The notes under the pieces: model-generated
The model's database searches: none
What the model was told of the DNA's origin: nothing
The model's input: only the letters and a program-made list of their open reading frames with translations
NCBI GenBank assembly: GCA_035493895.1
Contig: DATJHM010000154.1
Span: 1-5,091 of the forward strand
Source of the DNA: DATJHM01 sp035493895
Lineage (GTDB): Bacteria > Chloroflexota > Ktedonobacteria > Ktedonobacterales > Ktedonobacteraceae
DNA length: 5,091 bases
Direction of reading: 5' to 3'
Shown here: positions 1 through 5,091 of the stretch, one piece after another
Numbering within the stretch: the stretch's first letter is position 1
How the letters are laid out: each line of letters starts with the position of its first letter
Program-made: the position numbers and the translations under genes

Positions 1-917
1 TCATACGCCTGGTAACTCTGATCGGTACGTGCTGGCGTAAATTGAAAGAGGGGGTTGGCCTCTGTATCGTCTATTTGTTTCACCAGTTCTGGATCGTCCA
101 GCGTGGTAACCGCTGCATGGCTATTGCCGTAGAGATTTTCATCGCGAATGCGTTGTTGCATCTGCGTTGTAAGTGGCTCGATAGACTTGAAGAGTTCCAG
201 CGGTTGTGTCGTCAGGCTGGCATCATTATTCGTATAAGCGATCCGTATGCCATTCCCATCGACGATCATCGCAAATCCTCCAGGGGCAGCATTTGTCTCA
301 TTATTGACCGCTGTCCAGATCTGAGCCAGTCCCAGGGTCGAACGGGCAATCCCGATAAATTTCTTCTGCCCGGATATGACCGGTGCATAGAGATCTACGA
401 ATGCACTATTCGTGTTCGCATCAAAGTAGACGCTTGATATGAGCGGTTTGTCTGATTTTTGCATCTGAGACAGGATTTCGGGGGGAATGAGATATTTTCC
501 CCGGGGCGTAGGCGTGATGGGTGGGTATGAGATGAGGTGTTTCCCCTGGGTCGTAAATAAAGCCCATGAGAGGTAGTTATCGTCCAGGTGCGATCCCAGC
601 GCCAGTTCGTTGGCGGCCTGTTGTTCGTATTGCGTATCACCTTGCAAGAATTTTTGCACGGCAAAAAAGTTCCTGAGTGTCTCCAATTCTTGCAGCCGAG
701 AGATGAACATGGCGTCGATTGTCGCCTGATGCGATTGGGCATCATTGCTCATCTCGACTCCTGCCTGGGAAAGGAGTGTCGGACGCAAGATCAATTCACT
801 GCCCACAACTGTGATGATCAATGGTATGACCACCGCGAGGACAAGCAATAGGGAGACGCGAAGGGTAAGCGATATACCTCTACGAGAAGATGGCTTATAT
901 GCTGAAGGTCGTGACAT
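1..917 (-). CDS. Membrane receptor with double-Cache sensor domain, C-terminus beyond window
   Basis: The visible 305 codons form the N-terminal part of a membrane sensor. Residues 1-20 are cytoplasmic and basic (SSRRG, LR). A hydrophobic segment at about 21-44 (VSLLLVLAVVIPLIITVVGS) is a signal anchor. The rest looks like an extracytoplasmic double-Cache (dCache_1-like) domain: a helix at about 55-105, a membrane-distal PAS-like fold at about 110-200 (YLSWALFTTQGKHLISYPP, then VYFDANTNSAFVDLYAPV and KFIGIARSTLGL), and the start of the membrane-proximal fold from about 213 (GGFAMIVDGNGIRIAYT). Such domains bind small ligands and usually drive a histidine kinase, chemoreceptor, cyclase or phosphatase; the output domain is off the window, so the class is open. 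The ATG at 917 has a strong Shine-Dalgarno, AGGAGGAA, 7 nt upstream. The gene begins 23 bp after the DUF4388 stop, so the two are almost certainly cotranscribed. The frame is open to the window edge. Sensor identity is confident; ligand and output are unknown. Confidence 0.9.
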   Translation of the reverse strand, partial: MSRPSAYKPSSRRGISLTLRVSLLLVLAVVIPLIITVVGSELILRPTLLSQAGVEMSNDAQSHQATIDAMFISRLQELETLRNFFAVQKFLQGDTQYEQQAANELALGSHLDDNYLSWALFTTQGKHLISYPPITPTPRGKYLIPPEILSQMQKSDKPLISSVYFDANTNSAFVDLYAPVISGQKKFIGIARSTLGLAQIWTAVNNETNAAPGGFAMIVDGNGIRIAYTNNDASLTTQPLELFKSIEPLTTQMQQRIRDENLYGNSHAAVTTLDDPELVKQIDDTEANPLFQFTPARTDQSYQAY

Positions 918-924
918 GAATGCG

Positions 925-932
925 TTCCTCCT
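925..932 (-). promoter_or_regulatory. Strong ribosome binding site of the Cache receptor
   Basis: On the minus strand the sequence is AGGAGGAA, with 7 nt between it and the ATG at 917. It fixes the start of the receptor gene and lies in the 23-bp gap after the DUF4388 stop. No room is left there for a separate terminator and promoter. Confidence 0.85.
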
Positions 933-940
933 GGTAATGC

Positions 941-1510
941 CTACTGTCGAATGAGTCCAGCTCGCTCTAAATCGTTGAGCAGGGCCTGCGTTTCCTCCGG
1001 GGGACGTGCCAGTATGCGTGCAAGTTCGCTTATGTTGCGTTGCCCATTGACCAGTAACAGTAAGCGTCGGTGTGTACGGGGCATGTGAAACGTTTCTGGG
1101 CGTTGTAATGCTGCTTCTCCTGCGGGTAGACGGGCTGGGAGAAGCGTTGGTACATAGTTATAATTGCCGCTTGATTGTTCATTGTATTCTAGTGGTTTGC
1201 TGGCAGAACGAAAGCTGTTGGACTGCGCCTCATTGCGCCCCGGTGAGAGCGCCTGAGGTGGAGGCTGAGTGCCACTGACAAAGGAAAAACGACATGTTTG
1301 CCAGGTGTTAAGGAAATTGAAAGCTGCCAGCCCACTATACTGGCCCGCTCTCGCTTCTATGACTCTGCCATTGGCGAAGACAATCATTCCCTCTTGCCGC
1401 TGGTTGCCTTCGCCTCTCTCAACAGTGAGCGTACCACTCTGGTACCCAAGATGAATGATCTGAATGATAGCTGCCAGACTATCAGTCATAGTTTCTCGTT
1501 GTGGCTCCAT
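941..1510 (-). CDS. DUF4388 (PATAN) domain protein with C-terminal winged-helix-like segment
   Basis: This is a cytoplasmic protein of 189 residues from the ATG at 1510. Residues 8-80 match the DUF4388/PATAN pattern: SLAAIIQIIHLGYQSGTLTV, then a glycine-rich turn and MIVFANGRVIEARAGQYSG, then AFNFLNTWQTCRFSFV. A low-complexity, proline- and serine-rich linker covers about 81-140. The C-terminal 45 residues (HRRLLLLVNGQRNISELARI, then EETQALLNDLERAGLI) look like the small winged-helix segment that often follows DUF4388. PATAN proteins are known partners of two-component and GTPase signalling; there is no visible enzyme active site. The start is uncertain: a GTG at 1534 adds 8 residues, and an ATG at 1489 gives 182 residues beginning right at the domain (MTDSL). 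ATG 1510 is preferred because AGTGAG sits 4 nt upstream. The protein is first in an operon with the Cache receptor and may take part in its signalling, which is an inference from gene order. Confidence 0.87.
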   Translation of the reverse strand: MEPQRETMTDSLAAIIQIIHLGYQSGTLTVERGEGNQRQEGMIVFANGRVIEARAGQYSGLAAFNFLNTWQTCRFSFVSGTQPPPQALSPGRNEAQSNSFRSASKPLEYNEQSSGNYNYVPTLLPARLPAGEAALQRPETFHMPRTHRRLLLLVNGQRNISELARILARPPEETQALLNDLERAGLIRQ

Positions 1511-1569
1511 ATAACTCACTTTAGCCTGCAACACCTTCGTTTATGTAAATAGAAGAAACTACGAGATAT

Positions 1570-1594
1570 GCCAGTACAGATCATTGTTACTGGC
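1570..1594. promoter_or_regulatory. Operator-like palindrome upstream of the DUF4388 operon
   Basis: A perfect 7-bp inverted repeat, GCCAGTA (1570-1576) and TACTGGC (1588-1594), is separated by 11 bp, so the half-sites are about 18 bp apart centre to centre. It lies 60-84 bp upstream of the preferred start of the DUF4388 gene. The spacing suits a dimeric transcription factor. I could not find a convincing -10/-35 pair next to it, so the regulatory role is inferred from position and symmetry only. Confidence 0.4.
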
Positions 1595-1707
1595 TCAGGT
1601 AAACTGGGTAGTCCAGAAAATAAATGTGACGTACTTCCCACGTGTCGGTGCTATTACGACTCCGCCAAACTTCATCGCATCCTTTTTGACCGCGCTCACC
1701 CAGCCCA

Positions 1708-1819
1708 GTAGGGACGCGGTGGAGCCGCAGCGGAACTGCGTCCCCGTCCCCCACCGGCCATCTCGCCCTCATACGTGCTTCTCGAGCGCGTTTTCAGAAA
1801 AGACGCAATGAGGTTTGAC
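1708..1819 (+). repeat. GC-rich hairpin repeat, unit 1 of a tandem pair
   Basis: The unit begins with the family head GTAGGGAC. A hairpin follows with arms GGGACGCGGT (1711-1720) and ACTGCGTCCC (1735-1744), 9 of 10 pairs, and a 14-nt loop. Next comes a box at 1745-1768 centred on CCCCCACCGGCCAT, which matches 22 of 24 positions in the inverted copy at 4979-5002. The unit ends in the tail box GCAATGAGGTTTGAC (1805-1819), also found at 1983-1997 and 3770-3784. The next unit starts 6 nt later. Open frames crossing it are not conserved proteins. I read it as a non-coding dispersed repeat of REP or MITE type; a structured RNA is the alternative. Confidence 0.75.
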
Positions 1820-1824
1820 AGAGC

Positions 1825-1997
1825 AGTAGGGACGCCATGAAGCCGCTGCTGAATGGCGTCCGGCCAGCCAACGATACCTCAGACTTCGCTGACGACCCCG
1901 CGAACTCGTACGATCCCACCTCGCTCGCTCCGCAGACGTGGCGTGCCGCCCCTTCCCACCGTTTCGCTTGCCCTGCATGTATACAATGAAGCCTGAC
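1825..1997 (+). repeat. GC-rich hairpin repeat, unit 2 of a tandem pair
   Basis: The unit starts with AGTAGGGACG like unit 1. Its hairpin has perfect 9-bp arms, GGACGCCAT (1830-1838) and ATGGCGTCC (1853-1861), with the same 14-nt loop length as unit 1 but different, still complementary arm bases. Further on, 1927-1951 is identical over 25 nt to 3718-3742, and GAACTCG occurs upstream in both. The tail box ACAATGAAGCCTGAC is at 1983-1997. Compared with the copy near 3690, this unit holds an extra segment of about 40 nt after GGCGTCCGG. It contains no believable gene. Confidence 0.78.
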
Positions 1998-2135
1998 CAG
2001 GCACTGTGCTTCGACTTACCACTAAAAACTATTCAATTTTGAAGAGCTTTCAGCGGCAAATAGATAGAAAAATAAGAATATACAAATTAGACAAAGACGA
2101 GAGCTTTTTGTATGAGCCATTTGTTCATTAGTGCG

Positions 2136-2156
2136 AAAAAGGCGAGAAAACGCCTA
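2136..2156 (-). terminator. Possible weak rho-independent terminator of the deaminase gene
   Basis: Read on the minus strand, a 5-bp stem AGGCG / CGCCT with loop TTTTCT runs straight into a run of five T. It lies about 220 bp past the deaminase stop codon, in the right orientation. The stem is short, so strength is doubtful, but no better terminator was seen between the deaminase gene and the tandem repeats. Confidence 0.4.
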
Positions 2157-2301
2157 GAATAAAAAATCACTTGACTCTAAGATACAGCATGCACAAGATA
2201 TAGTACAGTATTATAGGACTTTTCGATAGCCTGATAGTTTTGGCAATCAGAAGAAATTTTGTTGCATTCTTTACTTTATCATAAGAAAGCTCTACTAAGT
2301 T

Positions 2302-2360
2302 CGGGAGAGGATTGCCATTACGAGTGTATTTTGTGTCGTGTGTAGATGATCGCTCTCCCG
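2302..2360. repeat. 8-bp inverted repeat just past the deaminase stop
   Basis: CGGGAGAG (2302-2309) and CTCTCCCG (2353-2360) are perfectly complementary, separated by 43 bp. The nearer arm lies 16 bp past the deaminase stop codon. In the transcript this could form a long-loop stem in the 3' untranslated region. No T-run follows it, so it is not a standard terminator. Confidence 0.4.
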
Positions 2361-2375
2361 CTAAAAGATTGTATG

Positions 2376-3452
2376 CTAGCTGCTTGAGTGATCCAGATGG
2401 AATTCTTGCTTCAGGCGTTTCATTTCGCGTCGGAAATATGTTTCCATCGCTTGTTTCTGCTCGGCGGGCATAAAGCTATGTCGTACGCCATTCAGCAAAA
2501 TTTCGTCGATAGTCGCAAGTGAGAAGTTGAAGGGATGATGCAGGGTAGAGATATTATCATTGAGCGTAGTATGAAACAGAGGCGGATCATCCGAATTCAC
2601 GGAAAGAGGCACTCCTGCGCTATAGAGCCGTGGCAGAGGGTGTTCGTGCAGATTAGTATAGACGCCCAGGCAAATATTGCTATGCGGACAGACCTCCAGG
2701 GGAATCTGCTGTGTTGCCAGATAGGCTACCAGATCTGCATCCTCAATCGAGCGAACTCCATGCCCGATACGTTCAGCGCCCAATGTGCGCAGTGCTCCCC
2801 ATACGCTGGCTGGTCCGACCGTCTCGCCCGCGTGGGGGACGCTATGAAGTCCCTCGGATAGCGCCTTCTCGAACCAGCGTGCGAATAACTCTGGCGGATT
2901 ATTGACCTCATTGCCTCCCAATCCGAGCGCGACGAGGCCATCGTTACGACTTTCCAGGGCGACCGAAACTGTATAATCTGCCCGCTTCTCGCGAAGTGTG
3001 GAGTCTGCAATATCGCGTACAATATCGAAAACAAAGAATATATCGACGCCGAAATCAGCTTTTGCGCGTGCTCTGCCCCTGGTGAGGCCGCGAAAGTAGA
3101 CATCATAGGGCACGCCCAGGGCAAATTCGTGCATACTGGGCGAGAAGGTCACTTCAGCGTAGCGAACATGCTGTCGTGCCATTTCCACGCCAAATTCGTA
3201 AGCAATCAGCTCATAGTCCTCGACGGTTTTGAGGCTGCGCGCAATGGTTGTGAAGATCTCGACGAAATGGGGAAAGTCGCGATAGGTGAACCATGCGCGT
3301 ACTTCCTCAATCGTTGTCGCGGGTAGTGCGATATGGTTGCGCTTTGCGAGGATTAAAAAAGTTTCCGGACGGATTGCGCCTTCCAGATGGACATGTAACT
3401 CTGCTTTGGGGACCTCTTGCAAATAACGCTCAATGCGTTGTGCCTGTTCCAT
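2376..3452 (-). CDS. Adenosine deaminase family hydrolase (adenosine or aminodeoxyfutalosine deaminase)
   Basis: This cytoplasmic zinc-dependent amidohydrolase has 358 residues, normal for the family, and removes a 6-amino group from a purine nucleoside. All key residues are visible: metal ligands His20 and His22 (AELHVHLEG), His207 (VPHAGE), catalytic Glu210, His231 (RIGHGVR), and Asp288 with Asp289 (NSDDPPLF). LEVCPHSNICLGV (252-264) is the usual conserved strand. Two sites differ from classical adenosine deaminase: HLDG reads HLEG (Glu24), and the GDE-type motif reads LGLGGNE (176-182). From memory, actinobacterial COG1816 members of this type include proven 6-aminodeoxyfutalosine deaminases of the futalosine menaquinone pathway, so that substrate is as plausible as adenosine. 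ATG 3452 has GAGGGA 5 nt upstream. The gene follows the NrfD gene after 338 bp, a spacer long enough for its own promoter. Family assignment is nearly certain; substrate is open. Confidence 0.96.
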   Translation of the reverse strand: MEQAQRIERYLQEVPKAELHVHLEGAIRPETFLILAKRNHIALPATTIEEVRAWFTYRDFPHFVEIFTTIARSLKTVEDYELIAYEFGVEMARQHVRYAEVTFSPSMHEFALGVPYDVYFRGLTRGRARAKADFGVDIFFVFDIVRDIADSTLREKRADYTVSVALESRNDGLVALGLGGNEVNNPPELFARWFEKALSEGLHSVPHAGETVGPASVWGALRTLGAERIGHGVRSIEDADLVAYLATQQIPLEVCPHSNICLGVYTNLHEHPLPRLYSAGVPLSVNSDDPPLFHTTLNDNISTLHHPFNFSLATIDEILLNGVRHSFMPAEQKQAMETYFRREMKRLKQEFHLDHSSS

Positions 3453-3473
3453 CGTGTTCCCTCACGTCTCTAT

Positions 3474-3486
3474 TTTCATCATGAAA
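3474..3486. promoter_or_regulatory. 13-bp palindrome in the leader of the deaminase gene
   Basis: TTTCATCATGAAA is a perfect odd-centred palindrome lying 21-34 bp upstream of the deaminase ATG. It overlaps the possible -10 element at 3485-3490 by two bases. The position would suit an operator near the transcription start, but a 6-bp arm can also arise by chance. Confidence 0.3.
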
Positions 3487-3514
3487 TTTACCAGTGAATA
3501 CTATAACGATGCAA
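3485..3514 (-). promoter_or_regulatory. Possible sigma-70-like promoter of the deaminase gene
   Basis: On the minus strand, TTGCAT (3509-3514) and TAAATT (3485-3490) are 18 bp apart, each a partial match to -35 and -10 consensus. TATAGT (3500-3505) is a better -10 match but lacks a suitable -35. The segment is AT-rich and lies 33 bp from the ATG. The evidence is weak and rests on the intergenic position. Confidence 0.28.
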
Positions 3515-3660
3515 TCCTTGCTAATTGTATCGTGTAGCTCCAGCCGCTGCAAATTATGTGAGATGAATTTATCGCTCACGCTTGTATACAGCGCTTATTT
3601 TGCCTGTGCATCTGTTATCACTTTTTAGCATCGATGATCCCAGCAAAATCTCTCTCTCTG

Positions 3661-3788
3661 TGACCCCAATGTCACGGAAATGCGGAATGGCGTCCGGGAA
3701 CTCGCTCGATTCCGCTGGCTCCGCAGACGTGGCGTGCCGCCCTTTCGCTCGCTTGCCACCGAAACGTGTGCAATGACGCTTGACTGAA
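3661..3788 (+). repeat. Dispersed copy of the hairpin repeat, left arm degenerate
   Basis: This copy shares several blocks with unit 2 in the same order: GAATGGCGTCCGG (3685-3697), GAACTCG (3698-3704), a 25-nt block identical to 1927-1951 (3718-3742), GCTTGCC, and the tail box GCAATGACGCTTGAC (3770-3784). The left hairpin arm (GGACGCCAT) cannot be found; GACCCCAATG near 3662 may be its decayed remnant. The middle is shorter than in unit 2. It ends a few bases before the stop codon of the NrfD gene, filling the spacer directly downstream of that gene. Confidence 0.72.
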
Positions 3789-3790
3789 TA

Positions 3791-4837
3791 CTACCTCTCT
3801 CTCGACGCCAGTTCATTATAATAATGGACCGCTTCGGGATCATCAGCAGATTCGCGACCCGCTTCAATCCACACATGACGGAGAATCATCCCTCCGACCA
3901 GAACAAGCAGGGATGCGCCAATGTTCAGGCTGCGTGGTAGCGGTTTCCCCGTGGATTTCCAGAACAGGCGCAGAAACAGTGGCAATATCAGACCGCTGCC
4001 AACCGTGCCCGTATTGAAGAGAAGGCCACTGCGGCCCCTGAATACAGGCTTGCCCAGACGACCCAGAACGGGGACAAGCGCCGAAATCAAACCCAGCTCA
4101 GTCGTCATCGCCACAATCTCCGCCCCTTCTAACCTCTCGATCGTCTGACGATTGCGGCGTCGGAATGAGAGAAGAAACGAGAGGCTGGCAAGCGCAGTAG
4201 AGAGGCCCGAGGTCAGAAAAAGTGGCCCAAGAATATGTTTCGCACGTGCCCAGACCGGCACGGCCGTAGAAGAAAGGAGCACGCCCGTATAAGAGGCGAC
4301 TACCAGACCAAACAGGCTACCGGCGATATCAATCAATCTTATCGGCAAAGCCTTGATCAGACGCGCCAGGGCCGGAAACCAGTTGAGCAGACCATCCTGT
4401 GCCATCTGGTGAGCCGTACTCAGTCCGCAACACATACCAAAGAACGAGATCGCCCAGGTGCCAATGGACATCACGGAGCGCAATTTGAAAACGCGCAGCA
4501 TGTGATGGAAGCGTTCGGGTCGGCCCAGATCCCAGATCAAGAAGACCGGACTGGCGAGAATGCAGACAAACGAGAGATAACGTCCCGCCCGAGTCAGAGC
4601 ACGCTCTTTGCCCGCAGAGAGAAGATCGGCCAGGGTTGCGATGAGGTACGAGCCGCCAGCAATACCGCCAAGGAAAAAATAGAGCACAATCTGCCATTCC
4701 CAGTGTGCCTTTTTGACCAGCGGCATCCCATAATAGCTGGTTGCCGGTCCCGACCACATTCTCTTTTGCCCATTCAACGAGCGACCCAGCGCCGAATTGA
4801 AAAGCGCATCGTCTTTATTAAAATGGCCCGGTTGCAT
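3791..4837 (-). CDS. nrfD: NrfD/PsrC-type membrane subunit of a quinone-linked oxidoreductase
   Basis: This integral membrane protein has 348 residues and about eight hydrophobic segments (roughly 47-72, 87-103, 122-140, 165-190, 201-224, 241-260, 275-292, 304-322). Family hallmarks are visible: YFFLGGIAGGSYLIATLADL (53-72), DLGRPERFHHMLRVFKLRSV (103-122) followed by MSIGTW, and SYTGVLLSSTAVPVW (182-196). NrfD proteins exchange electrons between the quinone pool and a partner iron-sulfur subunit, often with a molybdopterin enzyme such as polysulfide, nitrite or formate oxidoreductases. The length fits the short NrfD/PsrC group rather than the longer ActC/ActF subunits of alternative complex III. 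ATG 4837 has GGGTGAT 5 nt upstream, a match to the far end of the anti-Shine-Dalgarno. No iron-sulfur or molybdenum subunit is in view; one may lie upstream off the right edge. The symbol denotes the family, not a proven nitrite reductase role. Confidence 0.93.
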   Translation of the reverse strand: MQPGHFNKDDALFNSALGRSLNGQKRMWSGPATSYYGMPLVKKAHWEWQIVLYFFLGGIAGGSYLIATLADLLSAGKERALTRAGRYLSFVCILASPVFLIWDLGRPERFHHMLRVFKLRSVMSIGTWAISFFGMCCGLSTAHQMAQDGLLNWFPALARLIKALPIRLIDIAGSLFGLVVASYTGVLLSSTAVPVWARAKHILGPLFLTSGLSTALASLSFLLSFRRRNRQTIERLEGAEIVAMTTELGLISALVPVLGRLGKPVFRGRSGLLFNTGTVGSGLILPLFLRLFWKSTGKPLPRSLNIGASLLVLVGGMILRHVWIEAGRESADDPEAVHYYNELASRER

Positions 4838-4890
4838 AAACTATCACCCTATCCTTTCCGCCCGTGTAACTGGGAAAACCAAACGTCTCG

Positions 4891-4924
4891 ATGCCGATCC
4901 GCGTCCCCCCCGGCCATCGTGCCC
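4891..4924 (+). repeat. Partial copy of the hairpin repeat (right arm and GGCCAT box)
   Basis: ATGCCGATCC (4891-4900) is identical to 4951-4960. It is followed by the box at 4902-4924 (CGTCCCC...CCGGCCAT...GCCC), which matches the box of unit 1 at 1745-1768 apart from a few changes. No left arm with GTAGGGA is seen, so this is a fragment standing in tandem just before the next head at 4935. Confidence 0.6.
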
Positions 4925-4932
4925 TTCTGCAC

Positions 4933-5031
4933 AGGTAGGGATCGCGCTTCATGCCGATCCAATACGCATCAACCTAAGGGGCGAAATGGCCGGTGGGGGT
5001 CGTGGGCCGGCATAAAGCCCGGTCCCTACCT
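4933..5031. repeat. 99-bp MITE-like element with 28-bp terminal inverted repeats
   Basis: The ends 4933-4960 and 5004-5031 are inverted copies agreeing at 23 of 28 positions, both starting AGGTAGGGA from the outside. Each end carries a hairpin of its own: GGATCG/CGATCC on the left, and GGGCCGG/CCGGTCC (one G-T pair) on the right. The right part, read on the minus strand, is a repeat unit with the 22-of-24 CCACCGGCCAT box (4979-5002). The element can be read as a MITE or as two repeat units facing each other. No transposase is present and I could not see a clear target duplication. It separates the right-edge gene from the NrfD gene. Confidence 0.65.
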
Positions 5032-5091
5032 CAGCCATTCTTCGAGGAATGGGACCATCGGCGCCCCCTTGCCAAAGACGAGACGAGCCGC
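5026..5091 (-). CDS. C-terminal end of an unidentified protein, truncated by window edge
   Basis: The minus-strand frame entering from the right edge encodes 21 residues, containing RLVFGKGAPMVPFLEEWLR, then TAG. The composition (hydrophobic core, acidic-aromatic ending) looks like a real protein tail; the other frames look less so, although one stays open longer into the repeat. The stop codon lies in the head of the repeat element (minus strand AGG TAG GGA). From its place upstream of the NrfD gene it could be an oxidoreductase partner subunit, but nothing in these residues identifies the family, so no function is assigned. Confidence 0.4.
   Translation of the reverse strand, partial: AARLVFGKGAPMVPFLEEWLR

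Larger units (their letters stand above)
1998..2375. other. AT-rich non-coding stretch downstream of the deaminase gene
   Basis: This stretch has no open frame of useful length on either strand. It is clearly richer in A and T than its surroundings, in sharp contrast to the GC-rich repeats ending at 1997. It contains a weak terminator-like hairpin (2136-2156) and an 8-bp inverted repeat (2302-2360), listed separately. No tRNA or known RNA family was recognised. A short + strand TTGACT at 2171 has no gene downstream of it on that strand. Confidence 0.6.

Noticed and set aside
42..437. 131-codon plus-strand open frame
   Set aside because: It lies opposite the Cache receptor, has no recognisable domain or ribosome binding site, and the minus-strand frame clearly encodes a sensor protein.
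395..745. 116-codon minus-strand open frame
   Set aside because: It is in a different frame of the receptor gene; its composition (many Arg, Ser, Thr, Cys) is typical of an out-of-frame translation.
1584..1811. 75-codon plus-strand frame ahead of and through repeat unit 1
   Set aside because: It runs through the hairpin and has no Shine-Dalgarno or family resemblance.
1769..1978. 69-codon minus-strand frame within the tandem repeats
   Set aside because: It is made entirely of repeat sequence with arginine-rich, low-complexity translation and no start signals.
1708..1997. CRISPR array
   Set aside because: There are only two long, unequal units with internal hairpins, not short identical repeats with regular unique spacers.
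2171..2215. Plus-strand promoter (TTGACT with downstream TATAGT)
   Set aside because: The spacing to TATAGT is about 22 bp and no plus-strand gene follows, so it is probably chance in AT-rich DNA.
2726..3124. 132-codon minus-strand frame
   Set aside because: It is an out-of-frame shadow of the deaminase gene, whose own frame holds every catalytic motif.
3583..3590. TGTATACA palindrome also present at 1978-1985
   Set aside because: An 8-bp palindrome twice in AT-rich or repeat-tail DNA is not significant, and the flanks do not match.
3660..3675. Hairpin GTGAC/GTCAC as terminator of the NrfD gene
   Set aside because: The stem is 5 bp and on the minus strand is followed by an AG repeat, not by a T-run.
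4329..4757. 142-codon minus-strand frame
   Set aside because: It overlaps the NrfD gene in another frame; the true frame has the transmembrane pattern and family motifs.

Overview
The window reads as a piece of chromosome from a free-living bacterium of moderate GC content. My best guess is a Chloroflexota relative of the Ktedonobacteria. This is an inference from the gene families (DUF4388 protein, double-Cache receptor, actinobacterial-style Add protein, NrfD) and the many GC-rich hairpin repeats between genes; nothing here proves the taxon. All five supported genes, two of them cut by the window edges, lie on the minus strand, so transcription runs from right to left.

Layout from right to left. 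At 5026-5091 is the last 21 codons of an unidentified gene. A 99-bp element with imperfect 28-bp terminal inverted repeats follows (4933-5031), with another partial repeat copy beside it (4891-4924). Next is an NrfD/PsrC-type membrane quinone oxidoreductase subunit (3791-4837). A 338-bp spacer carries a degenerate repeat copy (about 3661-3788) and the promoter region of the next gene. That gene is a complete adenosine deaminase family enzyme (2376-3452) with all metal and catalytic residues present; it may act on aminodeoxyfutalosine in menaquinone synthesis rather than on adenosine. An AT-rich non-coding stretch (1998-2375) has a possible weak terminator. Two tandem repeat units (1708-1819 and 1825-1997) come next, then a leader with an operator-like palindrome (1570-1594). 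The window ends with a two-gene signalling operon: a DUF4388 (PATAN) protein (941-1510), then after 23 bp a membrane receptor with a double-Cache sensor domain (1-917, output domain beyond the edge).

The most unusual content is the repeat family. Units begin with GTAGGGA followed by a hairpin whose arms differ between copies while still pairing. Some copies share a CCACCGGCCAT box, others a 25-nt identical box, and three end in a 15-nt tail box. Copies occur singly, in tandem and as an inverted pair. One copy appears to supply the stop codon of the right-edge gene.

Functionally, the left operon is a sensory module. The right half pairs a quinone-linked membrane subunit with an enzyme that might make quinone precursor, but that link is speculative.
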